Positions 30,712 through 40,071 of a stretch of DNA of 51,271 bases are shown piece after piece; position 1 is the first letter of the stretch, and each line of letters starts with the position of its first letter. The translations under genes were made by a program, and so were the position numbers. The notes below the pieces were generated by a model that saw only the letters and a program-made list of their open reading frames with translations, did not search any database and had not been told where the DNA came from. Origin of the DNA: CAZABG01 sp964483465 (GTDB lineage: Bacteria > Chlamydiota > Chlamydiia > Chlamydiales > Parachlamydiaceae). The stretch lies in NCBI GenBank assembly GCA_964483465.1, contig CAZABG010000007.1, forward strand, positions 1 to 51,271. The letters run 5' to 3'.

Positions 30712-31620
30712 CTATTTCTTCGGAAGAGGCACGAGAGCTATTTCTTCCTGATAGAAAATCATCAGTCCTGAAAAGACGATCGCGGCGGATAAATAAAAGG
30801 GCAAATCAATCGTCTCTCCAAGGAAATACCAGCCGAAAAAGGCTGAAAAAATCGGGGTCAAAAATCCTGAGAATGAAAGAAATGTGGCGCTGAAGCTTTT
30901 TAATAGCCAGCCGTAAAGGTTATAGCACAAAAAGTTCGAGATGAGGAGAAGAGCGCCAAACCCAAAAAGGAATGTGGAATAGTCTGAAACGGGAATGGGA
31001 GCCCATGTTTCGGTTGCAAAGGAGTGAATTAAGGCAATAAATCCACCGATCGCCATTGAATAGCCGTTTGCCGCAAGAAAAGGAACTTTTTCTTCGCTTA
31101 CAAGCTGTTTTAAGAGAATCCAGCCGTAGACAGAAGTGAGCGCTGCCATCGCAACCGAGATTTCAGCCCAGGACAAATTAAACAGCGTTCCCGCCTTAAG
31201 TTCTTCGTCAGAATGAGAAATAAAAAGAGGGATAAAGCCCGAAAAACCAATAAGAAGGCCAAGCCATTTTTTGTTCGTCATTCTTTCAGAAAACAGAAAA
31301 TAGGAAAGCAAGGCGGATGCAAATGGCGATAATGAATAAATAAAGCAAGTTTTGAAGGAGGTCAGATATTTGAGGCCCCAAAATTCAAAAGCATTGGTCA
31401 AATAGATATTCAAAGCGCCTAAGGCAAAAGCCAGTTTTAAAGCATTTCGACTTAGTTTAAGCGCTTTTCTATCTGTTATGGCTAAATATCCTAAAAGGAG
31501 CGCGCCCGCTAACAACATTCTTGATCCGATCAAAAAGAAGGGCTCCGAAACGCCAAGAGCTAGTTTTGAAAAAGTAAAAACCGATGCAAAACCGGCGTAA
31601 AGAACAATGATCCAGCCCAT
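30712..31620 (-). CDS. DMT-superfamily (EamA) transporter
   Basis: 302 residues with about ten membrane helices in two EamA halves, including the helix-9 region SAAIVFSGLMIFY and the helix-4 region YSLSPFASALLSYFLF. DMT proteins move small metabolites. In Chlamydiaceae one DMT member (SAMHT) imports S-adenosylmethionine; this organism has metK in the same window, so import of SAM would not be essential. I cannot tell from sequence whether this is its orthologue. The start overlaps the stop of the next upstream gene (TAATG). Confidence 0.82.
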   Translation of the reverse strand: MGWIIVLYAGFASVFTFSKLALGVSEPFFLIGSRMLLAGALLLGYLAITDRKALKLSRNALKLAFALGALNIYLTNAFEFWGLKYLTSFKTCFIYSLSPFASALLSYFLFSERMTNKKWLGLLIGFSGFIPLFISHSDEELKAGTLFNLSWAEISVAMAALTSVYGWILLKQLVSEEKVPFLAANGYSMAIGGFIALIHSFATETWAPIPVSDYSTFLFGFGALLLISNFLCYNLYGWLLKSFSATFLSFSGFLTPIFSAFFGWYFLGETIDLPFYLSAAIVFSGLMIFYQEEIALVPLPKK

Positions 31621-31982
31621 TATTTATTCCAAAAGTCAAAGTATTTATCGGATAGATTAGATAGATTCGTGTTAAAAGTTCGCTCTTCAATAAACTGAAG
31701 ATGATCTTTTGTAAACGCTCTAACGGTAAAGATGAAGAGATAGAAATATTGCAGATTAGAGGTATAGGTGGATGAGGTGTTAAATAGTGACGATTCGATG
31801 TGATCCAAAGCTGAAATAACGGTAATCGCAAGAATGTGAATCACCTGAAGAGATATATCGATAATTGAAATAGCGGAAGATAATAGGACTCTTACCGTTT
31901 TTCCTCCATAATTCAGCGCGCTTTCTAAAGCAGACGCTGGAGTATAATTATCGAAATAAAACCCTTCGGCTAATGCTTGCAT
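31620..31982 (-). CDS. Small hydrophobic-hairpin protein
   Basis: 120 residues, family not recognised. A hydrophobic stretch (about 30-60, VRVLLSSAISIIDISLQVIH) and a second weaker one around 79-89. It is coupled to the DMT transporter by TAATG. No Shine-Dalgarno site is seen; TAATAT (31995 to 31990) lies 7 bases before the ATG. Small and not strongly supported; another frame overlaps it. Inc-like or membrane-associated protein is one possibility. Confidence 0.5.
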   Translation of the reverse strand: MQALAEGFYFDNYTPASALESALNYGGKTVRVLLSSAISIIDISLQVIHILAITVISALDHIESSLFNTSSTYTSNLQYFYLFIFTVRAFTKDHLQFIEERTFNTNLSNLSDKYFDFWNK

Positions 31983-32027
31983 CTATAAAATATTAAATTA
32001 ATTAAAATAAGTACTAGATTGTAACTT

Positions 32028-34910
32028 TTATTTAATTAATTCATCAAGCTTATTCTTCTCGCGCGGAGAAAGCCTTAATAAAGGATCTGATAGTAATTTT
32101 TTTAATCTTCCCTTGGCTTTTTCATTTCCTGGGTCAAGCGCAATAATCTTCGTAATAGACTGTATTGCCGATTCCGGGTTATTGAGGTTTTCAGCAAGGT
32201 CTGCAAGAGCAAAATAGGCTTTAGAGTCGCGAGGCTTTAATTTTAAATAGTTTTGCCAGGCATTTCTTGCTTCTAAGAGGTGGTTTGCTTCTTGATGGAT
32301 AATGGCAAGCGTTGACCAAAGAAAGGGGTCGTTCGGGTTCTTTTTGATGGCCTCTTCAAGCGTCTTGATAGCGTCTTTAGTATTGTCATCTTCAGCCAGG
32401 GCTATCGCTTTAAAACGGAACAGTTCAGGCGAAGTTATGGCAAGGTCGATTCCTGTATTCAGAGGCTTAAGGGATTCTGCCGCTTTATTTAAAAGGATAT
32501 AGGTTTGCCCTTGGTTGAGGTAAATGACAGGTGCATCGGGCATAGCTTTAATTATATTAGAAAATAAGAGCTGCGCCTTTTCCCAAGGGAAAAAATAGTA
32601 GCTTTCTTTATTTTCAGATTGTCTTGCGATTCCCTCAGTGAGGTATAATCTACCAAGCAAGACTTGAGAGGAGATTGAACTTTCAGGCTTTTCCGTTTCA
32701 GATTTGAGCTCAGCGGTTTGTTTTTCAATATCTCCAAGAGACCGTGGATAGGAATATACAGCCGTAAGAAGCTCTAAACTTTGGGGATTTAAGGCGAGCG
32801 CATTTTTTAAAGCTTCGAGCGCTTCGTTATTTTGACTTGTTCTATCATAAAAAAGGGCTAGAGCTCGATAGGATTCTAAGGTTTTTTCATCTTTGATTAT
32901 ATCTACAAGAGGTGTTGCTGTTTTAAAATCCCCGATAGTTGCGTATATCTCGAGCTTTGCGGCATTAGATTTCAATTCGTTCGTTATCTTTTTTGCTTCA
33001 TAAAATAAGCCCTTATCAAAATAGATAAGTGCGATTTCTTTTTTCTGATCATCGTTTAAAGCAGCAAGCGCATCCGATGTGATGCTTACGCGGTCTTCTT
33101 CATTTGAAAGATAATGATTCAGCTTAAACCGATAAAAAGTCTTTAAAGGGCTATCTTTCAGTCTATCGGTTAATTTTTTTGCAATATCATAGCGTTCAAT
33201 CTTAAAGGCGGTTTCGATTCGAGGAATTAAATCCTCCAGGCTTTCATTATTTAGATCATTAAAGCGTTTGAAATGCAGGAAGGCATCCAAGTATTGCTTT
33301 CTTTCATAAAAAATCAAACCGTAGAGACGCTCAAAAAGAGCGTCTTCTTCAGGAGAGGCGCTGGATGTTTTTAGCTTTACCGCATTGATAATAGAGGTAT
33401 AAGCCTCATTAATTTTCCCCATATCAAGATAGAGCTTTGTTTTATCGAGTTCAGTCTTGAATGTAGAGGGGACGTTTTCGAGTTCTTTTAGGGCAAGTTC
33501 GGGATTATTTGATTTAATGTGTAATTGTCCTAAAGCAAGAGATAGCGAAACTTCCTTTTCAAGCGCATCAAAGAAGGGATCGTAAAGGGTATTGTCTCTT
33601 GAAATAAGAGGCGCCCTTAGAGCGGTTTCTAGGGCTTCTTTTTCTTTTCCAAGTTGTAATAAGGAATATACTTCTATTGTTTTTATAGCTTTAGTTTGTT
33701 GAAAAGATTCAGGAAGCGATTTTATTTTAGATAAAGCCTCTTCATATTCATTTTGCTTAAACTTAATAAGAGCATAAAGGGCATCGTCGTAATAGTAAGA
33801 ATTTTTTAGCTGCTGAAGTTGATTTACGGCGCCGTTTAAATCGTTATGATTTAAATGATCGATCGCGAGTTCTCGATGGGATCTATCGTCGGTAATAGGT
33901 TGAATTTTTCTTAGTTCGTCTACCCCTTTATCTTTATTGCCTTTCCAAATGTATGCTAAAGCACGTTTTTCATTGATAGAGGGATCGTTGATGGCATTTA
34001 TCTCATGGATAAAAGCGTCATAATATTCCTGATCATATAAGGCTGCAGCGTATGCTAGAGAGGGGTCTGTTAAATAGGGGTCCGTGCGGCTTAAGAGTTC
34101 AAGAGATAAAAGGCCTTCTTCGAAATTATTGCTGAGAAAGGCTGCTTGCGCTTCATAAAAAAGGGAGGCGGTATCAAGGGTTGGGTTTAAACTTAAGCCC
34201 GATTTTGAGGCATAGGAAAGGTATTGGTTTAAATCGGCTTTGCTATCTGTTTCAATAAGCAGGGCAAGAATTTCTTCTCGGCTCTCGGGATGGAGTTCCA
34301 AAAGAGCGAGCGCTTTAGATGGCTTATCGTTAAAGTAGGCGCTAAATCGCGATAGGAGAGCTCTTCTCTGTTTTATCTCTTCGGCATTAAAGAGTTCTTC
34401 ACCCTGGCTTAAGAGATCTTTAGTATGCGTTAATTGATCGTCATCTAATAGGGCAAATAGGGCTAATAATTCATCAAAGGCCTGTTTTATCTCGGGAGCG
34501 TTAACATTTGCGGCAACCAGGGTTTTTCGTTCTTTAAGGGCTTTTACATTGCGTAATACAAGCGCATTTGCCACTTTTTGTTGCTGCTCAGGATCTTGCG
34601 GAAGCTTATCGAAGGCTATTTTCAAGTTTTCAATGTCTTGAGGATTATTTTTGTGGATTGCGTTTAGAAGAGAAAGGTATATTTTTTTTCTAAGAGCAAT
34701 TTTATCCTCATTGGATAGCGTATGAACCGAGTCCTTCAACGCCGAATAATCACGCCGCTTTAAATGCGTAGCTGATTGATTTGGAGGAGGTTGCGGTATT
34801 GGCTCTGCCTTTTTTGGCGGAGCTATCTCTTTACTTCTTTCCACAGGAAAGAAATAGAAGTAAGCATATAATGCTATTAGGAAAGTGAGTATAAGTGTGA
34901 TAAGACGCAT
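32028..34910 (-). CDS. Large membrane-anchored TPR-repeat protein
   Basis: 960 residues. One N-terminal membrane helix (about 3-20) is followed by a Pro-rich linker and then some 20 or more helix pairs of TPR type, for example ALFYDRTSQNNEALEALKNA and LIYFDKGLFYEAKKITNEL near the middle, and better TPR units close to the C terminus (ALAEDDNTKDAIKTLEEAI, YFALADLAENLNNPESAI). It should act as a scaffold in the periplasm or at the inner membrane. Divergent from the response regulator gene. No enzyme motif is seen. Confidence 0.85.
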   Translation of the reverse strand: MRLITLILTFLIALYAYFYFFPVERSKEIAPPKKAEPIPQPPPNQSATHLKRRDYSALKDSVHTLSNEDKIALRKKIYLSLLNAIHKNNPQDIENLKIAFDKLPQDPEQQQKVANALVLRNVKALKERKTLVAANVNAPEIKQAFDELLALFALLDDDQLTHTKDLLSQGEELFNAEEIKQRRALLSRFSAYFNDKPSKALALLELHPESREEILALLIETDSKADLNQYLSYASKSGLSLNPTLDTASLFYEAQAAFLSNNFEEGLLSLELLSRTDPYLTDPSLAYAAALYDQEYYDAFIHEINAINDPSINEKRALAYIWKGNKDKGVDELRKIQPITDDRSHRELAIDHLNHNDLNGAVNQLQQLKNSYYYDDALYALIKFKQNEYEEALSKIKSLPESFQQTKAIKTIEVYSLLQLGKEKEALETALRAPLISRDNTLYDPFFDALEKEVSLSLALGQLHIKSNNPELALKELENVPSTFKTELDKTKLYLDMGKINEAYTSIINAVKLKTSSASPEEDALFERLYGLIFYERKQYLDAFLHFKRFNDLNNESLEDLIPRIETAFKIERYDIAKKLTDRLKDSPLKTFYRFKLNHYLSNEEDRVSITSDALAALNDDQKKEIALIYFDKGLFYEAKKITNELKSNAAKLEIYATIGDFKTATPLVDIIKDEKTLESYRALALFYDRTSQNNEALEALKNALALNPQSLELLTAVYSYPRSLGDIEKQTAELKSETEKPESSISSQVLLGRLYLTEGIARQSENKESYYFFPWEKAQLLFSNIIKAMPDAPVIYLNQGQTYILLNKAAESLKPLNTGIDLAITSPELFRFKAIALAEDDNTKDAIKTLEEAIKKNPNDPFLWSTLAIIHQEANHLLEARNAWQNYLKLKPRDSKAYFALADLAENLNNPESAIQSITKIIALDPGNEKAKGRLKKLLSDPLLRLSPREKNKLDELIK

Positions 34911-34958
34911 TGTTCTTTAATAAACGTTTTTGGTATTCATATCATTGTATGAGGTTTT

Positions 34959-35651
34959 ATGCAAAAGACCCGTTTACTTTTAATTGAAGATGAAGAGGAT
35001 ATCGCGGCTTTAATCAAGCTTCAAGCCGAGATGTCCGGATATAAATTACATGTGGAAGTCGATGGCCTTAACGGGTATTTGGCTGTAGAGCGGGAAAAGC
35101 CCGACCTCGTAATTTTAGATATTATGCTGCCTGGACAAAGCGGCCTTGATGTCTGCAGAAAAATGAAGCATCATCCTGAGCTTAAAGACATTCCGGTTAT
35201 ATTAATATCTGCGAAAAGCGAAGAACTGGATGTTATTTTAGGCCTTGAGCTTGGAGCTGATGATTATGTAACAAAGCCGTTCTCTCCTAAAGTTTTATTT
35301 TCTCGGGTAAAAGCGGTGCTTCGTAGAAAAAGCGAGCCTGTTAAAGAGCCAAAAATTATTAATTTCGGCCCGTTTAGCATGGATGTTGATCGCTATACTT
35401 TAAAGAAAAAGGATAAAGCGATCACGCTTACCCTTTCAGAATTCGGTATTTTGAAGCGGCTTCTCTTAAGCCGAGGCAAAGTTCTTACACGCAACCAGCT
35501 TTTAGACGATCTTCAAAACGACGATGCCTTTGTTGTCGATCGTAATATCGACGTACATATTGCAGCTATTCGTAAAAAGCTCGGTCCTAATTTCGATTCG
35601 ATCGATACCGTACGTGGCGTAGGCTATCGTTTTAAGGATATCGACGAATAA
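34959..35651 (+). CDS. OmpR/PhoB-family response regulator
   Basis: 230 residues. The receiver domain has the acidic cluster (Glu10-Asp11-Glu12), phosphoacceptor Asp54 in LDIMLPG, Ser84 and Lys106 in TKPF. The C-terminal winged helix has LSEFGILKRLLLSRG, VDRNIDVHIAAIRKKLG and the wing VRGVGYRF. Chlamydia ChxR is an OmpR-type relative that lost the phosphorylation site; here the site is intact. No histidine kinase gene is in the window. GAGG lies 4 bases before the ATG. Confidence 0.92.
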   Translation: MQKTRLLLIEDEEDIAALIKLQAEMSGYKLHVEVDGLNGYLAVEREKPDLVILDIMLPGQSGLDVCRKMKHHPELKDIPVILISAKSEELDVILGLELGADDYVTKPFSPKVLFSRVKAVLRRKSEPVKEPKIINFGPFSMDVDRYTLKKKDKAITLTLSEFGILKRLLLSRGKVLTRNQLLDDLQNDDAFVVDRNIDVHIAAIRKKLGPNFDSIDTVRGVGYRFKDIDE

Positions 35652-35753
35652 TTAGATTTTAAATGACTGCCTTTTCATAATTCTTCATTTCTTCCTACCG
35701 GCTTGAATGAAAAATTTATTTTTTCAATTTGAACACTCTTTTTAAGGATTATT

Positions 35754-35996
35754 ATGGTTTACGGGATACAAAATGTTATAGATTGCAGAGCTTCTAACAG
35801 AGATGTCTCTTTAAAAGATGCGGTTATTGCGGCGCATAGAAGAGTTTGGCATGGACAGACGCCCGATAAAATTATTGTGGATAGAAGATATTCAGATAAC
35901 TCATGTGATATCAGAGCAATAGTTTTAAACACGAACGACTTACCCCAAGTTACCGTGTTTCACGTTAGCGCGAATCATTATGTTTCGAGGCTTTAA
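35754..35996 (+). CDS. Small hypothetical protein, 80 residues
   Basis: MVYGIQNVIDCRASNRDVSL at the start; the rest is Asp/Arg/Val/Asn-rich with no membrane segment. No family recognised. AAGGA lies about 7 bases before the ATG, which supports translation. It is convergent with the NFACT gene; the two stops abut. Confidence 0.55.
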   Translation: MVYGIQNVIDCRASNRDVSLKDAVIAAHRRVWHGQTPDKIIVDRRYSDNSCDIRAIVLNTNDLPQVTVFHVSANHYVSRL

Positions 35997-37091
35997 TTAG
36001 CTTAAGGCCGAGTAAAAAACTTCACCCGGTTTTTTGCCTCTTTTTAAGTTTTTAACGTAGGCTTTTGCCACTTCAAGAATTTTATTTTTAGCCTTGCTGT
36101 ATTGCAGGGCTAATTTTTCGGCTTCTTTGATTGTTTCACGATCAATTTCTCTTCCTTTCACAGCCCGAATAATGACATGCGCACCTTTTTCATGCAGGAC
36201 ATGGAGCCATAGATCCGATCCTCTTGCTAGTTTGAAGGTTAAAATGTCATTATCTTTTGCGGATCTGCCCACCCATATTTTAAAACCGGTTTGCGAGATA
36301 AACTCCATATACGGCTTTCTTTCATCATTTAGTTTTTTTTCCGGCAGGGGCTTTTCCCACTTGGCTTTCAATGTCTCAAGAAGACTTTTAAGCCTTCTTG
36401 CTTCTTTTAAATGCTTTTCAAGATAGTTTTCGGGCGTCATTTGCCGCGGTAAATTAAGTCGCTCCTCTTCGCCAATCAGTTGAAGGCTATGGCTTTTCTT
36501 GTCGTAGCTATATAATGAGGCCTGTATCAATTTAGCCCTTTCCATTTTTTCAGGCCATTTTTCAGCCTTTTTAATATCTCGTTCAATCTTTTCACGGGCT
36601 TTATGAATTGCCGCTTCCCTTTCTTCCCTTTCATTTTTTGCGAGCTTTTCCAAGTATGCCTTCTCAAGCTCTTTCGAAGTCGCAAGGCTTTCTTCTTGAT
36701 GCGGCTGTTGTTTGGGAGGTGAGTGTTTGACAGGATTCAAGCTTATCCCTTTATGGATCAAATTAGGATTGCGAGGGATTAACTGTAAAACGAGCTCTTC
36801 TCCTTCAAAATCAAAGGTCACAATTCGATCCGAGGGATCTAGGCTAACCGCGCTCAATTTTTTTCCCTTAAAGGCCTTTTCAATCTTATTTGCGAATGGA
36901 TCTGGTTTAAATGGATGCTCTATTTGTGTTTCATATAACCTTAAATCAGGCTCTTCTAAGGACAATAGAACCTGTCTTTTTCCAAAAACAGCAATGTAGG
37001 TTCGTTTTGAAGTTAGGTAAAAAGAACTCAGCTTCTGTGGAAGAAGGCTTTTAAGCTCGTTCACAATAGATTTAAGATCATTGTAGCGCAT
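35997..37091 (-). CDS. NFACT/RqcH-like protein (short form)
   Basis: 364 residues. It has a shortened NFACT-N-like part (1-120), a charged coiled-coil (about 135-265), and a C-terminal NFACT-R domain with FKIWVGRSAKDNDIL, GSDLWLHV and KGAHVII. RqcH proteins (about 560-570 residues) bind stalled 50S subunits and help add Ala tails to incomplete proteins. Here the N-terminal half is truncated and the helix-hairpin-helix region seems missing, so the activity may differ. Confidence 0.8.
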   Translation of the reverse strand: MRYNDLKSIVNELKSLLPQKLSSFYLTSKRTYIAVFGKRQVLLSLEEPDLRLYETQIEHPFKPDPFANKIEKAFKGKKLSAVSLDPSDRIVTFDFEGEELVLQLIPRNPNLIHKGISLNPVKHSPPKQQPHQEESLATSKELEKAYLEKLAKNEREEREAAIHKAREKIERDIKKAEKWPEKMERAKLIQASLYSYDKKSHSLQLIGEEERLNLPRQMTPENYLEKHLKEARRLKSLLETLKAKWEKPLPEKKLNDERKPYMEFISQTGFKIWVGRSAKDNDILTFKLARGSDLWLHVLHEKGAHVIIRAVKGREIDRETIKEAEKLALQYSKAKNKILEVAKAYVKNLKRGKKPGEVFYSALS

Positions 37092-37160
37092 ATAAGCATG
37101 GTATCAATTTACGAAATTTCCACGATGGAGTTTAATTAAAAGAAAATTGATGGGATTAAC

Positions 37161-37916
37161 ATGGCAAGTCAAGCGCTAACAATTGGAGTTCAGGCAGTAG
37201 CAATAGGCTCTCAGCTTTTAATTAAGAATTTAAAGCCCGATCAAAGCATTCATGGTTTAACAGCATTATTTGCTTTAGCGGTTTATTCTCGGTCAATTGC
37301 AGATTCAAGAATTAGTATTAAATGCGGCAAAATTTCAATTCAGCCTCCGGGAGTATGGACGAATGGTGTAATGAGACCTTTTGTTAATCATGATGCTAGG
37401 CAAGACTTATTAAACTTATGCGAACCAATTGATAATGTTTGTAAAATATGGACATTAGAAGAATATCCTTTTCTAAAACCTATCTATGAAGCCGCAAAAG
37501 TAGGCCTTGAAAGACTAGAAAAACTTCCAAAATGGGATCCTGATCTTCTAAAGCCTTTTCACCAGGTTTTGGTAAATGTCGAAACGGCTTTACAGTCCCG
37601 AGAGCAGACGGAAAAAGCTCAAAAGGAGAGCATAAAGGCGTCTTTGATCGCTAATAAATTATTAGAGGGAAAGGAAGAAGCTGAAATCCATAAAATTGTT
37701 AACGATATCTTCCAAGCTTCAAGAAAACCAAAATCAGACGATCAGAATATCGAAAAATACAAATCCGTATGGTCTCTTGAACGATTGAAAGCGGCTGTAA
37801 TAGATTTCGCGGAAAATGATGCAAAAGTAGATGAAGCGATCATGCTTAAGCTGGATGCAAGAGAACGCGGCTTTAATTCCGTCATTAAATCGATGACTTC
37901 AATTAATCCTACTTAA
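37161..37916 (+). CDS. Hypothetical protein, 251 residues
   Basis: Family not recognised. It begins with a weakly hydrophobic segment (about 1-45) and continues with a long charged helical part (150-235, rich in Lys, Glu and Ala). No enzyme motif seen. GGGA lies close before the ATG, weak. Convergent with metK, 8-base overlap. Effector or structural protein, undecided. Confidence 0.6.
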   Translation: MASQALTIGVQAVAIGSQLLIKNLKPDQSIHGLTALFALAVYSRSIADSRISIKCGKISIQPPGVWTNGVMRPFVNHDARQDLLNLCEPIDNVCKIWTLEEYPFLKPIYEAAKVGLERLEKLPKWDPDLLKPFHQVLVNVETALQSREQTEKAQKESIKASLIANKLLEGKEEAEIHKIVNDIFQASRKPKSDDQNIEKYKSVWSLERLKAAVIDFAENDAKVDEAIMLKLDARERGFNSVIKSMTSINPT

Positions 37917-39003
37917 ATAAATCGGTACGGTCGAGTTTTTCCCAAGGGACGTCGCTTCTGCCGAAATGGCCGCCGAAAGCGGTTTTTTGATAGATGGGAC
38001 GTCTTAAATCAAGATAAGAGATTATTCCGCGAGGGCTTAAATCAAAATTTTTACGGATAATATCTTCGAGCTTTCGGTCGTCAGCTTCGCCAAAAGTATT
38101 GACGCGGAGGGCGACAGGATCTTTTAAGCCGATGGCGTAAGCGATCTGAATTTCGCAAGTATAGGCAATATTCGCTCCGACAATTTGTTTTGCGAGATAG
38201 CGGGCGAAGTACGCCGCCGAACGATCAACTTTTGTAGGGTCTTTGCCTGAAAATGCGCCGCCTCCGTGCCTTGCGTACGCGCCGTAAGTATCGACGATGA
38301 TTTTACGGCCGGTGAGGCCTGTGTCGCCTTGCGGACCGCCAATTACAAAGCGCCCGGAAGGATTTATAATAAGGCGCGGCTCCTTTTCAAATGGAATGAA
38401 CGATTTTATGTAGGGAGTAAGTAGATGGCGCAGCTCTTCTAACGAAATTTTTTCATCATGCTGAACGGAAAGAACCACAGATTCAACATGCTTTGGTCTT
38501 CCATTTTCGTAGACGACAGTCACTTGGCTTTTACCATCAGGACGTAGAAAGAACGCCTCCTTTCGAAAAGGGACAAGCCCTCTCATAATGCTTTGGGCTA
38601 TATCCATTGCCATCGGCATTAAGCAAGGCGTTTCTTTTGTCGCATAGCCAAACATCAGCCCCTGATCACCTGCTCCCTCGTCGCCGATGCCTTGCGCTAT
38701 GTCAGGGGATTGAGAATGAATTTTTACGAGCACTTTCGCTTTGTCGGGATCAAAGCCTTTTTCTTTTGAGTCGTATCCGATACCGCGTATGGTATCGCGC
38801 GCAATTTTTTCGTAATCGACGTTCGCTTTGGTTGTTACTTCCCCTGCAAGAACAACTAAATCGGAGGTTATGAGCGTTTCAACCGCTACGCGCGCAAGAG
38901 GATCTTGCGTCAAACATTGATCCAAAATATGATCGGATATTTGATCGGCCACTTTATCTGGATGGCCTATCGCAACCGATTCGGATGTAAATGTATAAGT
39001 CAT
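37909..39003 (-). CDS. metK: S-adenosylmethionine synthetase
   Basis: 364 residues. Motifs: SVAIGHPDKVADQISDHILD, the GEGAGDQG-like GDEGAGDQG, GGPQGDTGLTGRKII and HGGGAFSGKDPTKVDR. Makes SAM from Met and ATP. Slightly shorter than the E. coli enzyme (384). Chlamydiaceae lack metK and import SAM, so its presence separates this organism from them. The start overlaps a divergent small gene by 13 bases. Confidence 0.96.
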   Translation of the reverse strand: MTYTFTSESVAIGHPDKVADQISDHILDQCLTQDPLARVAVETLITSDLVVLAGEVTTKANVDYEKIARDTIRGIGYDSKEKGFDPDKAKVLVKIHSQSPDIAQGIGDEGAGDQGLMFGYATKETPCLMPMAMDIAQSIMRGLVPFRKEAFFLRPDGKSQVTVVYENGRPKHVESVVLSVQHDEKISLEELRHLLTPYIKSFIPFEKEPRLIINPSGRFVIGGPQGDTGLTGRKIIVDTYGAYARHGGGAFSGKDPTKVDRSAAYFARYLAKQIVGANIAYTCEIQIAYAIGLKDPVALRVNTFGEADDRKLEDIIRKNFDLSPRGIISYLDLRRPIYQKTAFGGHFGRSDVPWEKLDRTDLFK

Positions 39004-39284
39004 GTTTTTTACTTTTATTCGTTCTCTTTCTTAATAGCAGGGAAATAGCTCTTAATGAGCTTAACACGATTATAGAAGGTGAGGAAATCACCATCAAAGG
39101 TTATCTTCTTAAGCGAAAGGAAGGCTTTGTTCTATCAGGAGTTCCGGCAATTAAATCTTGCTGCCCCATAACCGGGCCTTCTTTAAAGATAGAAGGGGAA
39201 TTTTCCTTCTCGCCTTATCAAGTCGTTAAATTAAAAGGGGTTATTCAAAAGGGCGCTCTTTTTAACGCCACGCCGGTTCCATAA
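38991..39284 (+). CDS. Small protein with a hydrophobic N terminus
   Basis: 97 residues; MYKSCFLLLFVLFL at the start looks like a signal peptide, followed by an all-beta-like segment with two Cys (SCCP). No family recognised; an OB-like fold is conceivable. It overlaps metK at the 5' end and murI at the 3' end, so it is squeezed between two minus-strand genes. Modest support; no clear Shine-Dalgarno site. Confidence 0.5.
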   Translation: MYKSCFLLLFVLFLNSREIALNELNTIIEGEEITIKGYLLKRKEGFVLSGVPAIKSCCPITGPSLKIEGEFSFSPYQVVKLKGVIQKGALFNATPVP

Positions 39285-40071
39285 CCGATTCAACTGTCTC
39301 GATCGGCTCGCCATAAAAGAAAGGACCCAAATCTTTAAATTTACCGGGATCATCCGAAACAAAAAATCGAATCTCCTGGCTATTTTCATCACTTGCTAAA
39401 TCAAGCTCATTTAGTTTTAACTTAACATGCTCTGCGCAAGTGGTCGCGGAATCTACGATTTGCACATCTGGGCCTATGACTTTCTGAATTAAAGGCTTTA
39501 AGACAGGATAATGAGTGCATCCTAATAATAAAGTGTCAATGGACGTCCCTTGAAGGGGTTTTAAATACTCTCGTACGATAAGTTCCATGGCTTCATGATT
39601 TAAAAAACGCTCTTCTACCATCGGAACAAAAAGGGGACAAGGGATCGCAAAAACTTGCGCGCCTTGAACTAAGCTTTGGATTTTTTTCTGATAGCTTCCG
39701 GATAAAATAGTCGCTTTTGTCCCAAGAACCGCAATTTTTTTATTCTTTGTGGAACGGACGGCTTTTTCAGCGCCCGGCGCGATCACATCGATTATAGGGA
39801 TGTTGAATATGCCCTTTAATTTATCAATCGCGAAAGCGGACGCCGTATTGCAGGCGATAACAAGCATTTTTATGTCTTGTTCCATCAAAAAAATGCCGTT
39901 TTCAACCGAATAGCGAATGATCGTTTCAGGGCTTTTGCCGCCATAAGGTACACGGGCCGTATCGCCAAAATAGACAAGATTTTCTCTTGGGCATGCAGCT
40001 TTCATTGCCTTCATAACGGTGAGTCCGCCAAGGCCAGAATCGAATATCCCAATACGGTTGCGCTTTTTCAT
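39262..40071 (-). CDS. murI: Glutamate racemase
   Basis: 269 residues. FDSGLGGLTV at the start, catalytic Cys74 in ACNTASA and Cys185 in GCTHYP, and VPYGGKSP. Makes D-Glu for peptidoglycan. Chlamydia trachomatis lacks a murI and is thought to use DapF for this step. It is the last gene of the run tolQ to murI, overlapping the LysM gene by 4 bases. Confidence 0.95.
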   Translation of the reverse strand: MKKRNRIGIFDSGLGGLTVMKAMKAACPRENLVYFGDTARVPYGGKSPETIIRYSVENGIFLMEQDIKMLVIACNTASAFAIDKLKGIFNIPIIDVIAPGAEKAVRSTKNKKIAVLGTKATILSGSYQKKIQSLVQGAQVFAIPCPLFVPMVEERFLNHEAMELIVREYLKPLQGTSIDTLLLGCTHYPVLKPLIQKVIGPDVQIVDSATTCAEHVKLKLNELDLASDENSQEIRFFVSDDPGKFKDLGPFFYGEPIETVESVMEPAWR

